Source: Longimicrobiales bacterium (GTDB lineage: Bacteria; Gemmatimonadota; Gemmatimonadetes; Longimicrobiales; Gaopeijiaceae). Taken from it: a stretch of DNA of 64,000 bases. Position 1 is the stretch's first letter. Every line of letters begins with the position of its first letter. The DNA lies in NCBI GenBank assembly GCA_028284495.1, contig JANQRP010000003.1:62001-126000 (forward strand), in the 5' to 3' direction. The notes below the pieces were generated by a model that saw only the letters and a list, made by a program, of their open reading frames with translations, was not told the DNA's origin and searched no databases. The position numbers and the translations under genes are program-made. This document shows positions 31,232 through 41,249 of the stretch, in pieces.

Positions 31232-32443
31232 TCAGCGCACGCGGATCGGGACCGAGAAGCGGGTCGTGTCCCACTCGAGGTGCAGCACGCCGCCCTCGTC
31301 CGTGTCCTCGATCGAGATCGTGAAGCGCTCCGTGACCTCCGGGAGCGAGGTGCTCGCCATCGCCACGCGACCGAAGTCTTCGTCGGCGTTGTAGGCCGTG
31401 CCCCACTGACCGGTCTCGGAGTTCACGATCAGCGTTCCGCCTTCCGCCGTGAAGCTCGTCCAGAGCGTGTAGGTACCGGCGGGCACCGCGAGGTCGCCGA
31501 GCTCGATCGCCGCGTCGGTCGTGAAGTGCGTCGCGGCGTTGGCACCGGTGCGCCAGACCCCCTCGTACGGCACGAGGGCGCCCCAGATCTCCCGGCCGCG
31601 CTTGGCCGGCTGGGAGTAGCGCACCTCGAAGCTGGCACCATCGACCGACGTCTGGACGGTAGCCGCCGGGGAGGGAATCCCGAGGCCCTCGCCCCGCGCA
31701 TCCCGCGCCGCCCACTCCGCCGCGAGCGCGTCCATGTCGACCGGACCGCTCCGCGCGACCTCCTGCTTCATGGTGGTCTCCCGGCCCGAGACGCCCATGA
31801 GGTTCCCGCCCTCGGCCCACGCGAGCATCGGGCTTCCGAAGAAGCTCATCGACACGGTGTCGCCGGCGAAGTCGGTCAGCGCGTTGGTGATCGGCTGTGG
31901 CCGCGTCGGGTAGATGAAGCTGACCGGTCGCTCGGCCCCGTCCGCATCCATAGTCTGACGCATCGCCTGCTCCCACACGTACATCGCGGTCGCCACGCGC
32001 CCGAGGCTCGGGATCGCGCCGGGATCGACGGGCACCTCGGTCGCGCCCGCATCGTCGCCCCCTTCGCGGGTCACGATCGCGGTGCCCTCCGCGACCTCCA
32101 CGACCCAACGCCTCGGGGCCGGCCCCTCCGGGTTCTCGGGGGGCGTGAACATCTCGGCCTCGAGCCGCGAGATCGTGCCGTCCGGGCCGAGGTCCGCGGC
32201 GTAGCGGATCCGGTGCGTGTACGGGTTCCGCTCGATGAGCTCGCCTTCGATCCGGTCGGCGCTCCGGGTGAAGCTCTCGACGGTCAGGGTGTCGCCCCCG
32301 AGGGTCGACACGAACATCGCCGGACCCGCCACTTCCGAGGCTGAGGACTCGACGTCGGAGCCGGCGTCGTCTGCGGCACAGCCGAACGCGGCAAGGGAAA
32401 GCAGGGCAACGACAGGACTCTTCCGAATGCGAACCGGCTTCAT
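31232..32443 (-). CDS. DUF2911 family lipoprotein
   Basis: 403 residues with lipobox AAFGC (Cys22) and a GAGGAGG ribosome site. The C-terminal 170 residues are DUF2911: VRYSQPAKRGREIWGALVPY, WRTGANAATHFTTDA, VPAGTYTLWTSFT and QWGTAYNADEDFGRV are the hallmark motifs. The N-terminal part is a beta-rich region of unknown fold. DUF2911 proteins are exported proteins common in Bacteroidetes and Gemmatimonadota, function unknown. Confidence 0.88.
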   Translation of the reverse strand: MKPVRIRKSPVVALLSLAAFGCAADDAGSDVESSASEVAGPAMFVSTLGGDTLTVESFTRSADRIEGELIERNPYTHRIRYAADLGPDGTISRLEAEMFTPPENPEGPAPRRWVVEVAEGTAIVTREGGDDAGATEVPVDPGAIPSLGRVATAMYVWEQAMRQTMDADGAERPVSFIYPTRPQPITNALTDFAGDTVSMSFFGSPMLAWAEGGNLMGVSGRETTMKQEVARSGPVDMDALAAEWAARDARGEGLGIPSPAATVQTSVDGASFEVRYSQPAKRGREIWGALVPYEGVWRTGANAATHFTTDAAIELGDLAVPAGTYTLWTSFTAEGGTLIVNSETGQWGTAYNADEDFGRVAMASTSLPEVTERFTISIEDTDEGGVLHLEWDTTRFSVPIRVR

Positions 32444-32970
32444 GGGTGCTCCTCCTCGGGTGCGTGACCCGGAAGGATACCGGTCGGGTTCGGCTCGTGA
32501 AACCGAATTCTTGCGGTACGTCGGAGCCGTTGGTGGTCGAGTCTTGTCCAGATGGCAGCCCGTCCCTGCCGGTGGATGCCGCGCTCAAGACCGAGGAAAC
32601 GACGGTCCGGGGGCGTCAGAGTCAGGTCTGGTTGGTGCCGGTGGCCGACCGCGGCGCCCGAGAGCTCTCTCTGCTGGCCGACTCCGATGCGCAGATCGTA
32701 CGGGGACTCGTCGCCGTGAGGTTCATCCTCTACTCTGGGAAGACCCGCGAGCAGACGCTCGACGTCGGTGCCGAGGATCTGCTCGGTCGAATTCGTGACT
32801 TCGCCCGGGCTCTGCGGCCTGGCGAGCGCGCCCGACACTTCACCCCCGGACGGGGCATCGCGAGTGAAGGACCCACGCAGCTTCGTGGTCTTGGAGCCAC
32901 CTCACGCCGTGCGACCGATGAAGCTCGAGGAACGACCGCCGGATGGCCGCCCCACCGCGTCCTGCACTCC
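32444..32970 (+). pseudogene. Decayed sufE-like gene
   Basis: Within this otherwise gene-free stretch, about 32560-32800 in one frame reads SLPVDAALKTEETTVRGRQS, QVWLVPVADRGA, ADSDAQIVRGLVAVRFILYS and GKTREQTL, closely following SufE (the cysteine-desulfurase partner that accepts persulfide sulfur). The catalytic Cys of the VxGCQS motif is Arg here, the N-terminal third is not recognisable in any frame, and the C-terminus drifts into unrelated sequence. No start codon or ribosome site fits. It is best read as a pseudogene. Confidence 0.55.
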
Positions 32971-33660
32971 TTGAGGAGCGGCGCCTGGACGTCCGTCTGG
33001 AGCCTCCGCTTCCTGAGGCACTTCGCGCAACTCCAGCTTGGGCTGTTCCTCTTCGGACTCGGGCTCGCGGTCATGCTCGAGGCGCAGATCGGCCTCGATC
33101 CGTGGTCATCCTTCCAGGAAGGGCTGAGCTTCCGGACGGGCCTCTCATTCGGCCGGATCAGTCAGACCGTGGGCGCCGTGCTCATCGTGATCAGCTGGTT
33201 TACGATGCGTGTCCGTCCGGGCATCGGGACCGTCTGCAACATGCTGATCATCGGCCCGTGGGTGGACGTCATGCGGGTGCAGCCGTGGATGCCCCGGAGT
33301 CCGGACATGGCCGTGAGCATCGCGACCTTCTGCGTGGGCCTGCTCCTGATCGGCCTCGCATCCGCCACGTACATCGGAGCCCGCCTGGGTGCCGGACCCC
33401 GGGACGGCTTCATCCTCGCCCTCTCCCGGAAGCTCGGAAGGAGCCTCCGGGCCACCCGGATCTCGATCGAGCTGGTGGTGCTCGGTGTCGCCTTCGCCAT
33501 CGGGGGTCCGATCGGGCTGGGCACGGTCCTCTTCGCCGCGCTGATGGGCCCCATCATGCAGGCGTCGCTGCGGGTGTTCGGCGTGGGCCACGACCCGTCG
33601 CCCACATGGAGGACGGCGGAGGCTACTCCAGCTTCAGCGTCTCCACGGGGTCGAGCCTGA
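32971..33660 (+). CDS. YczE/YitT-like membrane protein
   Basis: About 229 residues if started at the TTG at 32971; the frame is open further upstream and the true start is uncertain. Five or six membrane segments, including LQLGLFLFGLGLAVMLEAQI, the IGLDPWSSFQEGL loop and LLIGLASATYIGARLGAGPRDG, are typical of the BCR/YitT-YczE family of integral membrane proteins of unknown function. The 3' end overlaps the convergent ADOP permease gene by 38 bp. Confidence 0.75.
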   Translation: MRSGAWTSVWSLRFLRHFAQLQLGLFLFGLGLAVMLEAQIGLDPWSSFQEGLSFRTGLSFGRISQTVGAVLIVISWFTMRVRPGIGTVCNMLIIGPWVDVMRVQPWMPRSPDMAVSIATFCVGLLLIGLASATYIGARLGAGPRDGFILALSRKLGRSLRATRISIELVVLGVAFAIGGPIGLGTVLFAALMGPIMQASLRVFGVGHDPSPTWRTAEATPASASPRGRA

Positions 33661-36238
33661 CGATCCGGCGCGCGGGCACGACGCCGGCCGCCAGGGCGAC
33701 GAGGCCCAGGACGAGGGGCACGCCGACGAACGCGACGGGATCCCACGGCGCGATACCCGGAAGAAGGCTGGCCAACGCTCGCGCCGCGGCGGCCGATACG
33801 GCGATGCCCACGGCCGCGCCGATGGCGGCGAGCATCACCGCCCGCGACAGCACGCTTCCGAGAAGCCGTCGGGGGCGAGCGCCGAGCGCCATCCGCACCC
33901 CGAACTCGCGCACGTTCTGCACCACATGCTGCGCGAGGACCCCGTACACCCCCGTCGCCGACAGGAAGAGTCCGAGGAGCCCGAAGACCCCGATCAGCGC
34001 CGCCGCGAATCGCTGCGGGAAGAGCAGGAGACCCATCGCGGTTTCGAGGGGCATGGGCTCGACGACCGCCACGTCCGGGTCCAGGGTGGCGACGCGCTCG
34101 CGCACCGCCTGTACGAGCTCCCCGGTCTCGACTCCGGGCCGGGGCGCGAGGTGGAGCGTGGTCGCGGGCGTGTAGTGCTGGTCGATCGGCAGGAACACGA
34201 ACGCGGAGGGCTCGCTGCCGAAGTCCACATACCGACCGTCCGGCACGACGCCCACGACCGTGTAGGGTCGATCCGTTCGCAGGATCGTCTTTCCGAGGGG
34301 GCTCTCGTTCGGCCAGAAGCGACGGGCGAACGTCTCGTTGACGACGAGCACGTCGGGGGCGTCCTCGACGTCCTCGGGTCCGATCCCCCGGCCGGCCAGC
34401 ACCTCGATGCCCATCGTGCGGAAGTAGTGGGCGTCGACCCGGTTCCCCCGGATACTCACTCCGTCCTCCGACGGATCGAGCCGCCAGCCGCCGTAGCTCG
34501 AGATGGCACCGGTCATCAGGGCGAGGGAGGCGATCGAGGCCGACTCGACGCCCGGGAGGGAGCGCAGTTCGTCGTGAGCCCGGTCGAAAAAGAGGCGGCC
34601 CTCCGCTTCGGCGTAGTCGTGCGCGCCGAGGTTGACGCGGGCGATGATCACGCCGTCGGGCTCGAAGCCCAGGTCGGCGTTCATGTTGACGTGTGCCGTT
34701 CGGACGAAGAGCGTCGCGGAAACGAGAAGAACGACCGAGATCGCGAGCTGGGCCGTCACGAAGACGCCGCGCGCTCGGGACGTCCGACGGCTCGCGCCTC
34801 CGGCCCCGACCCGCAGGCCGGGCGAGACCCGGGCTCGGGCCGCGTGCAGGGCGGGAAACGTCCCGAAGACGGCGCCGGCACCGATCGCCAGCGCGAGCGC
34901 GAGCGCGAGGGCGCCGAGGCTCGGCGCGGCGTCGACGGCGATGCCTCCGTCGATCGGAAGAGAGATCCTGGAGATGCCGCCCGCCACGGCGGCGGCGATC
35001 CCGACGCCGACCACACCGCCCGCCCCGAACAGGCCGACCGCCTCGAGGATCCACTGTCTCGCCAGCCTGCCGCGGCCCACACCGAGCGCCAGGCGGACGG
35101 CGGTCTCGCGTTCGCGTCTGGCCGCGCGCGCGAGAAGGATCCCGGCCACGTTCGCGCCCGCGATGAGGAGAACGAGCATGGCCATGGCGAAGAGCATGCC
35201 GAGAAAGCCGGTCAGCGGGCCGGAGAGCGACGGGGGAATCGGGCTCATCGCCGAGAGCCTCGCCCCTCTCAACTCCGCTTCCGGATCGAGCTGGGGAGGG
35301 AACCGGGTCACGACCGCGGACGCGCGCGCCTCGGCCGTCTCGCGATCGACGTCGGGAAGGAGGCGGGCGAAGAGCGTCACGTTCGCCCGGGGCCACGCGG
35401 CGCCCTCGTACGCTCCGACCGGCACGAAGACGTCGATGTGGAGGAAGGAGATCGTGCTCGCGAAGTCGGCCGGCGCCACGCCCACCACCGTGAACGGGCG
35501 CCCGCTGATCGAGATCGTCCGTCCCACCACATCGTGGTCGCCCCCGAATCGGCGCTGCCAGAGACCGTGTCCGAGGACGATGGAGGGCTCGTCGTCGTCG
35601 GTGAAGAACCGACCCTCGGCGGGCTGCAGGCCCAGGACCTCGAAGTAGTTCCCGGAGGTCAACTCCCCCATGGCGGAGAAGGACGGGCCGTCCGCGCGGA
35701 GGGCGAGCGTCCGGCGGTTGTGGCCGGCGAAGCCCGAGAAGACGGGCCCGGTCAACGCGTCCCGAAGCTGTCGATATCGCTCGACGGGGATTCGTGGCCC
35801 CTCGGGTCCCTCGGACTGGTAGCGGTCCCGGTCCTCGGCGAAGCGGACGAGCCGGTCCGGTTCGAGCACGGGAAGGTCCCGGAGCAGCGTCGCTTCGGCG
35901 ACGGTGTAGATCGACACCGTGGCGCCCACGCCGAGACCCACGGTGAGCGCCGTGCCGAGCGCAAAACCGGGGGATCGGAGCACCGATCGCATCGCGTGCG
36001 CCAGGTCCGTACCCCATCCGCCGGATCGCAGGGCGTCGCCCAGGCCTCGTGCCCGCTCCTCGAGGGCGAGCAGGGGCGTCCGGGTGATCGTACGCAGCGC
36101 GAGCAGCACGCTCGAGCCGAGCCCCTTCGCGCGGGCCCCCGACCACTCTTCCTCGAAGGTCTCGAGCATCGCCTCGCCGAGTCGCTCCCGCACCGAGCGC
36201 GGGTAGAGGCGAAGGAGGACCCGGTACAGCCCGGTCAT
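33623..36238 (-). CDS. ADOP-type ABC transporter permease
   Basis: 871 residues, full length for the family. The N-terminal cytoplasmic stretch LYRVLLRLYPRSVRERLGEA is the ADOP hallmark. Two MacB-like periplasmic domains alternate with FtsX segments (MLFAMAMLVLLIAGANVAGI about residue 340; FGLLGLFLSATGVYGVLAQH near residue 750), ending IVRLDPVETLKLE. Start overlaps the stop of the PadR gene (ATGA), so regulator and permease form an operon. Probably an efflux or lipid/peptide export permease lacking a local ATPase. Confidence 0.93.
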   Translation of the reverse strand: MTGLYRVLLRLYPRSVRERLGEAMLETFEEEWSGARAKGLGSSVLLALRTITRTPLLALEERARGLGDALRSGGWGTDLAHAMRSVLRSPGFALGTALTVGLGVGATVSIYTVAEATLLRDLPVLEPDRLVRFAEDRDRYQSEGPEGPRIPVERYRQLRDALTGPVFSGFAGHNRRTLALRADGPSFSAMGELTSGNYFEVLGLQPAEGRFFTDDDEPSIVLGHGLWQRRFGGDHDVVGRTISISGRPFTVVGVAPADFASTISFLHIDVFVPVGAYEGAAWPRANVTLFARLLPDVDRETAEARASAVVTRFPPQLDPEAELRGARLSAMSPIPPSLSGPLTGFLGMLFAMAMLVLLIAGANVAGILLARAARRERETAVRLALGVGRGRLARQWILEAVGLFGAGGVVGVGIAAAVAGGISRISLPIDGGIAVDAAPSLGALALALALAIGAGAVFGTFPALHAARARVSPGLRVGAGGASRRTSRARGVFVTAQLAISVVLLVSATLFVRTAHVNMNADLGFEPDGVIIARVNLGAHDYAEAEGRLFFDRAHDELRSLPGVESASIASLALMTGAISSYGGWRLDPSEDGVSIRGNRVDAHYFRTMGIEVLAGRGIGPEDVEDAPDVLVVNETFARRFWPNESPLGKTILRTDRPYTVVGVVPDGRYVDFGSEPSAFVFLPIDQHYTPATTLHLAPRPGVETGELVQAVRERVATLDPDVAVVEPMPLETAMGLLLFPQRFAAALIGVFGLLGLFLSATGVYGVLAQHVVQNVREFGVRMALGARPRRLLGSVLSRAVMLAAIGAAVGIAVSAAAARALASLLPGIAPWDPVAFVGVPLVLGLVALAAGVVPARRIVRLDPVETLKLE

Positions 36239-36615
36239 GGCGTACCGCCCCCGGGGAGCAGCCCCAGGCGCCGGGTCTGCCTCACGAGGCCCTCGAGACG
36301 CCGACCCTCGGCGCGGACGACGGCTTCACCGAGCGCCGTCAGCGCGTAGTACGCCTTGCGGCGGTCGTCGTCCCGGGTGCCGGGAGGCGGCTCCTCCGAC
36401 TGCGAGATGAGCCCGCCTTCGAGCAGGCGGCGGAGGTGGCGGTACAACGGCCCCGTCTCGATGCGGAGCTCGGCGCCGTCCGGGTCGCGGAGCGCCTGAA
36501 TGATGGCGTAGCCGTGAAGCGGGCCCTCGCCGAGCGTCAGGAGGATCTCCAGAACCGGCGGGCGGAGCGGTAGAAACTCCTCCGCCTGCTCGTTCAGCAG
36601 GTCCGTTCGCGTCAT
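36235..36615 (-). CDS. PadR-family transcriptional regulator
   Basis: 126 residues. The winged helix shows the PadR pattern: FLPLRPPVLEILLTLGEGPL, HGYAIIQAL, the acidic/basic wing, TGPLYRHLRRLLEGGLISQS, and RRKAYYALTALGEAV. A short C-terminal helix replaces the Vir_act dimerisation domain of larger members. It overlaps the permease start and probably represses its own operon through the palindrome just upstream. Confidence 0.92.
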   Translation of the reverse strand: MTRTDLLNEQAEEFLPLRPPVLEILLTLGEGPLHGYAIIQALRDPDGAELRIETGPLYRHLRRLLEGGLISQSEEPPPGTRDDDRRKAYYALTALGEAVVRAEGRRLEGLVRQTRRLGLLPGGGTP

Positions 36616-36635
36616 CGTTCAGCGCTCCCTGATAG

Positions 36636-36664
36636 GTACATAGTGTACATGTACACTGTGTACA
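36636..36664. promoter_or_regulatory. Palindromic operator of the padR-permease operon
   Basis: A perfect 16-bp palindrome AGTGTACATGTACACT (36642-36657) is extended on both sides by TACA/TGTA half-sites. PadR proteins bind such TGTACA-type dyads. It lies about 20 bp upstream of the padR start. Binding is inferred. Confidence 0.65.
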
Positions 36665-36761
36665 TGATTCGGAGAGGTCAATGGACGAGGGGTCGTCGGG
36701 CCGGGTGGCTCCACTCGAGCAGCCTCGTGGAGTGCGTCCGCTTCCGCGCTGGCGGCGCCTC

Positions 36762-38093
36762 CTACGCGAGCCCGGGCCGATCCGGCGTCAGGAATCGCAG
36801 GGAAAGTCCGGAGATCACGAAGAGGAACGCGGCGGCGATCCAGAACACGGAGGTGCCCCAGACGCCGAAGAGGGTACCGCCGAGAATCAGCCCGAAGATG
36901 CTCGCGAGACTCCCGGTGCTGTTCGCATAGCCTTGTATCGTCCCCTGGATGGACGACGGCCCGGCCTGCGCCAGAATCGCGAGGAAGCTCGGCCACATCA
37001 GCCCGTTTCCGACCGAGAGAAGAACGTTCGCGGTGTAGATCCAGGCGACCGTCTCGAGAGGAAAGATCAGGAAGCTCAGCCCGATGAGCCCGCTTCCCGC
37101 GATCACCAGCACGCCTTCCCGCACCTTGTCCGAGAGGTAGCTGAGCACCGGCCCCTGCACGAGCACCATGATCCCGCTCGACACGGCGAAGAAGAGTCCC
37201 AGATCGACGGGGCTCCACTCGAGCGCGCCGGCTGCGTACACCGGGAAGCCGGAGTAGAAGAAGCTGAATCCGAGGAAGGTCAGGAAGTAGACGAGGAACA
37301 GCAGCGGGATGCCCGGCTGCCGCAGCACGTGCCCGAGGCCGGTGTCGGGGCAGCGCTCCAACTCGTAGCACGCCTTGTGTTCGATCTGGAACAGCTTTCC
37401 GAGCGGGAAGTGCTCCGCCTCGGGCGGAACGGGAGCCTGCCGTGACTCGGGCAGGAAGCGGAGAATCACCCAGATGGCGAGCAGCGACACGAGCGCGGCT
37501 GCGAGGACCGGCAGGAGCTCTCCGTAGCGGGTGGCGCCGAGGAGGCTCGCGAGGGCGGGACCCACGATGAAGCCGAGGCTGGTCGAGGAGGCGAGCTTGC
37601 CGAAGTTGCGCTTGCGGGTGGCGTCCGTGGAGATGTCCGAGAGGTAGGCGTTGGCCACCGACACGTTCCCGCCCGTGAGGCCGTCGAGCGCGCGTGCAGC
37701 GAAGAGGATCAGCAGGGGGACGGACACCCCGAAGGCGCCGGCCCATGTCCAGTCGACCTCCAGGATCGGCGTCGCCGGAAGGAACAGCGCGACGATGAAG
37801 AAGCCCCAGGCGACGAACGTGCCCACCTGGCTGACCAGCAGGACGCGCTTTCGCCCTACCGAATCGGACCAGCGCCCGAGCAGCGGCGCGCCGACGAGCT
37901 GGAAGGCGGGGTAGATCGATCCCAGCAGGCCGTACACGAATTCGTTCCCCCCGAAATCCCGCACGAGGAAGACGAGCAGGGGGAGGACGATGCTGTAGCC
38001 CAGCATCCCGATGAAGTTGACGAGGAGGACGGGGAAGATCGCGACGCCGTGGGCGTGCTCCGCTGCCTCGTCGCTGGACTGTCCTGCTACCAT
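36762..38093 (-). CDS. MFS transporter (TetA-like)
   Basis: 443 residues from the ATG at 38093 (an ATG at 38159 is possible). Twelve hydrophobic segments; the MFS motif A (GRWSDSVGRKRVLLVSQVG) after helix 2 and LFAARALDGLTGGNVSVANA with SDISTDATRKRNFG place it in the TetA/DHA1-like group of drug:H+ antiporters. A cytoplasmic loop with Cys (HKACYELERCPD) in the middle is unusual. Substrate not predictable. Confidence 0.9.
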   Translation of the reverse strand: MVAGQSSDEAAEHAHGVAIFPVLLVNFIGMLGYSIVLPLLVFLVRDFGGNEFVYGLLGSIYPAFQLVGAPLLGRWSDSVGRKRVLLVSQVGTFVAWGFFIVALFLPATPILEVDWTWAGAFGVSVPLLILFAARALDGLTGGNVSVANAYLSDISTDATRKRNFGKLASSTSLGFIVGPALASLLGATRYGELLPVLAAALVSLLAIWVILRFLPESRQAPVPPEAEHFPLGKLFQIEHKACYELERCPDTGLGHVLRQPGIPLLFLVYFLTFLGFSFFYSGFPVYAAGALEWSPVDLGLFFAVSSGIMVLVQGPVLSYLSDKVREGVLVIAGSGLIGLSFLIFPLETVAWIYTANVLLSVGNGLMWPSFLAILAQAGPSSIQGTIQGYANSTGSLASIFGLILGGTLFGVWGTSVFWIAAAFLFVISGLSLRFLTPDRPGLA

Positions 38094-38264
38094 TCGGTTC
38101 GCCTGCTCGCCGGAACTCCGATCCTCGAACACGGTGCGGTGCCCGCATCGTGTCCGCATCGATCGCGTCGGCGTAGTCTACCACGTCGTCGCCGCCCGGA
38201 CGGCACGCGTCCCCGGGCAGCTCCTCTCGAGTGCGCCGGTACACCCCGAACCCGAGTCCGTCGC

Positions 38265-38597
38265 ATGAGCCCAGACCGCATGCATGTCCCGACCCCGCCC
38301 GGGTCGCCCTCACCGCGGCTGACGCGCAGGGACACGTCCAGCGGACGCGAATACATCGGCACGCTCGAGAACCATGCAGGCGAGGCGAAGCTCGAGCTCA
38401 GTCGGGTGAATCCCGAGCTCTACATCGCGGCACATACCGAGGTCCCGTCATCGATGGCCGGCATGGGGGTGGGTGCGGCGCTGGTCCAGCGACTGATCGA
38501 CGATGCACGGTCGGAGGGATTCCGAATCATTCCCCTCTGCCCGTTCGTCAGCGCCCAGTATCGACGGCATCCGGAGTGGGCCGATGTGATGCGGTGA
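38265..38597 (+). CDS. GNAT-like N-acetyltransferase (short YjdJ type)
   Basis: 110 residues. A compact acetyl-CoA-binding domain with HTEVPSSMAGMGVGAALVQR, IDDARSEGFRIIPLCPFVSA and YRRHPEW, the pattern of the short GNAT family members that end in HPE(Y/W). The first 25 residues are poorly conserved, so the true start could be further in. Substrate unknown. Confidence 0.85.
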   Translation: MSPDRMHVPTPPGSPSPRLTRRDTSSGREYIGTLENHAGEAKLELSRVNPELYIAAHTEVPSSMAGMGVGAALVQRLIDDARSEGFRIIPLCPFVSAQYRRHPEWADVMR

Positions 38598-38675
38598 CGG
38601 GCGTGCAACGAGGGCGGCGCGAACCGGCGTGGCCCTGGATCGAGAACAGCTCACCCATACACGGAGGACAGTCGC

Positions 38676-39365
38676 ATGCGCAGCCACGTCCGGACCGCCC
38701 TCGTCACCGGAGCCAACCGCGGGATCGGCCTCGCGATCGCCGAGGGTCTAGCCGCGCAGCGGATCCGGGTCCTCGCCGCCGCCCGGAGCGAGGAATCGGC
38801 TCAGGAGGCCGCCGCGGGAATCGGCGCGGGCGCGATCGGAGTCGAGCTGCCGCTCGACGATCCACTCGAGGTCGAGAGGCAGGCTCGCAGGATCACCGAC
38901 GCGCACGGCCCGGTCGATATCCTCGTGAACAACGCCGGGATTCTCGCAGACGGCCGTGGGCTCGAGGCCACCACGGCGGACCTGATCGAATCGCTCATGA
39001 TCAACGCCGCTTCGCCGTTCGCCCTCATTCGCATGCTGGGTGAGGCCATGAAGGCGCGGGGCTGGGGGCGCATCGTGAACCTGTCCTCCGGGTGGGGCTC
39101 CTTCGACGAGGGACTCCGAGGCCCGCTCGCCTACTCGGTGAGCAAGGCGGCCCTCAACGCAATCACGTTCGCGATGTCCGGCGACCTCGGGCCCCAGGTC
39201 AAGATCAACGCCGCGGGTCCGGGGTGGGTGCGGACCCGGATGGGCGGTCAGGCCGCCGCGCGCTCCCCCGAGGAGGGCGCGGATACACCGATCTGGCTGG
39301 CGACGCTGCCGGACGACGGCCCCACCGGGGGCTTCTTCCGCGACCGGAGCCCCATTCCCTGGTGA
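38676..39365 (+). CDS. Short-chain dehydrogenase/reductase
   Basis: 229 residues. Rossmann motif TGANRGIGLAIAEGL, NNAGILAD, catalytic Ser in IVNLSSGWGSF and Y-x-x-x-K (AYSVSKAALNA) are all present, and GPGWVRTRMGG follows. NAD(P)-dependent oxidoreductase of unknown substrate; NADP is suggested by a basic residue after the first beta-strands (AARSEE). Single gene with its own ribosome site. Confidence 0.92.
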   Translation: MRSHVRTALVTGANRGIGLAIAEGLAAQRIRVLAAARSEESAQEAAAGIGAGAIGVELPLDDPLEVERQARRITDAHGPVDILVNNAGILADGRGLEATTADLIESLMINAASPFALIRMLGEAMKARGWGRIVNLSSGWGSFDEGLRGPLAYSVSKAALNAITFAMSGDLGPQVKINAAGPGWVRTRMGGQAAARSPEEGADTPIWLATLPDDGPTGGFFRDRSPIPW

Positions 39366-39435
39366 CGCAGTGGCACCAGGCCGGCCGACGCACCCTCCGC
39401 CATCGCGGCCTGCCAGCGCGCTCCGCCCGCCGTCG

Positions 39436-41121
39436 CTACCGCCCCACCACCCGGAGCCGGTCGGGCCCGGGCTCGACCCGGAGGGGCGGCACGGAGTCAC
39501 CCACGAGTGCGTGTAGCGGCACATCCGTCGGCACGCCACAGAACGTCGCCACGCCGTTCGTCGGAATGGCGTTTTGCTGGAATGGGACAGCGGGGTCGGG
39601 CGACACGAGGGAGATGAGCCGGAAGCCGGCCGAGACGATCTCGTCCGACCCCACGGTCCGGCCCTCTCCCCGGACACGCACAATACCGAGGCCGGGCTCC
39701 ATATCCGTACGAGGACACAGGAACGGGGCGGCGTCGGCCCACGAGGGCCCTGACAGCTCCACCGTGCGCACCGTCCCGGTCTCGACCGACACCTCGACCC
39801 CGGTGGGCGGCAGGCCGAGCGCCGCCAGATCGGGGGACGACCAGGTCGCGACGTAGTCCCCCGGCGGGACGTCCCGGAACGTGAAGCGGCCCTCGGCGTC
39901 GGTGGGGACGGCCCGGGACGACCCCGACAGCCGGACCTCCGCATTCGACACGGCGATCGCGATGTCGGACGCGACGAGCCGTCCGACGACGTCCCCGCCC
40001 TCCGTAGCCGGCAGGGCGGGGACGGCCTCGTCCTGCCCACCCGCGCTCTCGTCCAGGAACGCCCGAACCACGTATCCACCGGTCTCCGCCCGCGAGTCCG
40101 GCACCAGATCGCCGTCGTCCACTCGGAGGTTCGGCAGGCGCATGATCCACTGGCGCACGATCCAGAGTCCGTTCGCGAGCTGCTCGAAGCGGGCGTGGCC
40201 CCCGGCGAGCACGTCGATGTCGCGGTCATCGATGCCGACGTATTCGGCCTCCATCTCCCGGAGTGCGCCGGTCGCCCGATCCACCCAGAGGACGCCCCGG
40301 ACCTCGACGACCCGGTCGCCGAACAGCTCCTCGTACGACGCGTTCCGCTCGTCGGCCCGCCGATCCCGGCGCTGCGGAGTCGGGTCGAATCCGAGTCCGA
40401 CCAGCTCCGGGTCCTCGCTGTCGACCACGCGGAAACAGTGGGTCTCGAGGAAGTGGTCCGACACGAGCACGTCCGGGTCCGGCATGTACCATGAGAGCAG
40501 ACCGCCGTCATGCGGCTCGACGTAGCCCTGGTCCGCGAGGGTCTCGAGCGGCATCGCCACGAACGCGCCCGACTCGTAGGACCGTTCGATCACGTCCACG
40601 AGCACGTGGCGTCCGTCGAGCGTGCGGTCCCGCACGTAGAGCAGCACGTCGAACCGGTAGGTGTCGAGCGTCTGCGCCAACCGGGCCACGTCCAGCGCGC
40701 CGACCACCAGGTCCCAGAGTCGCTGGGTGTCGGGTCCGACGCCGGGCCCGTCGGCGCAGACGGCCCGCGCCGTCGCGACAACGCCCTCGAGCTGCACGGG
40801 CTGGGTGGAGAGCTCGATATCGAGACGGTGCGCTCCGCGGATCTCGACCGCCGCGAGCGTGCGCGTCGCAAATCCGAGACGTCGAACCCGAACCGCGTAG
40901 GTCCCGGGATACACCGTCCGGAGCGTGTACCGCCCGTCGGCGCCCGTGAGCGTGGCGCCCACCTGCGCCGAGTCCGCATCCAGCAGCTCGACGAGCGCGG
41001 CCGACACGGGCTCGCCGCTTCCGCTGACCGCGACGCGGCCGGTCACGACCTGCGCCTCGATGGAGGAGGTCGTCAGCGCGAGCAGGGTGGCGACGGCGAG
41101 GCCGAGGGAGGCGGGGCGCAT
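39436..41121 (-). CDS. Exported carboxypeptidase-regulatory-domain protein
   Basis: 561 residues from the ATG at 41121; the frame extends further, but a signal peptide ([19 protein letters not shown]) sits here. Residues about 25-105 form a CarboxypepD_reg/TonB-plug-like beta-sandwich ([42 protein letters not shown]). A middle domain of unknown fold and a second carboxypeptidase-like domain ([20 protein letters not shown]) follow. No TonB-dependent barrel is present. Probably a periplasmic or surface protein; function unknown. Confidence 0.82.
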   Translation of the reverse strand: MRPASLGLAVATLLALTTSSIEAQVVTGRVAVSGSGEPVSAALVELLDADSAQVGATLTGADGRYTLRTVYPGTYAVRVRRLGFATRTLAAVEIRGAHRLDIELSTQPVQLEGVVATARAVCADGPGVGPDTQRLWDLVVGALDVARLAQTLDTYRFDVLLYVRDRTLDGRHVLVDVIERSYESGAFVAMPLETLADQGYVEPHDGGLLSWYMPDPDVLVSDHFLETHCFRVVDSEDPELVGLGFDPTPQRRDRRADERNASYEELFGDRVVEVRGVLWVDRATGALREMEAEYVGIDDRDIDVLAGGHARFEQLANGLWIVRQWIMRLPNLRVDDGDLVPDSRAETGGYVVRAFLDESAGGQDEAVPALPATEGGDVVGRLVASDIAIAVSNAEVRLSGSSRAVPTDAEGRFTFRDVPPGDYVATWSSPDLAALGLPPTGVEVSVETGTVRTVELSGPSWADAAPFLCPRTDMEPGLGIVRVRGEGRTVGSDEIVSAGFRLISLVSPDPAVPFQQNAIPTNGVATFCGVPTDVPLHALVGDSVPPLRVEPGPDRLRVVGR

Positions 41122-41249
41122 GCGGGTACGGTGCGGCCGGCAGCTCGCGAGGCGCAAGGGGATCGGGCGCCTCCAACCCCGAACCGACACCTGGCATCCG
41201 CGCGGGTGTAGCCATCCCTACCGGCCCCGCCGACCTCTCACATTGCCCC

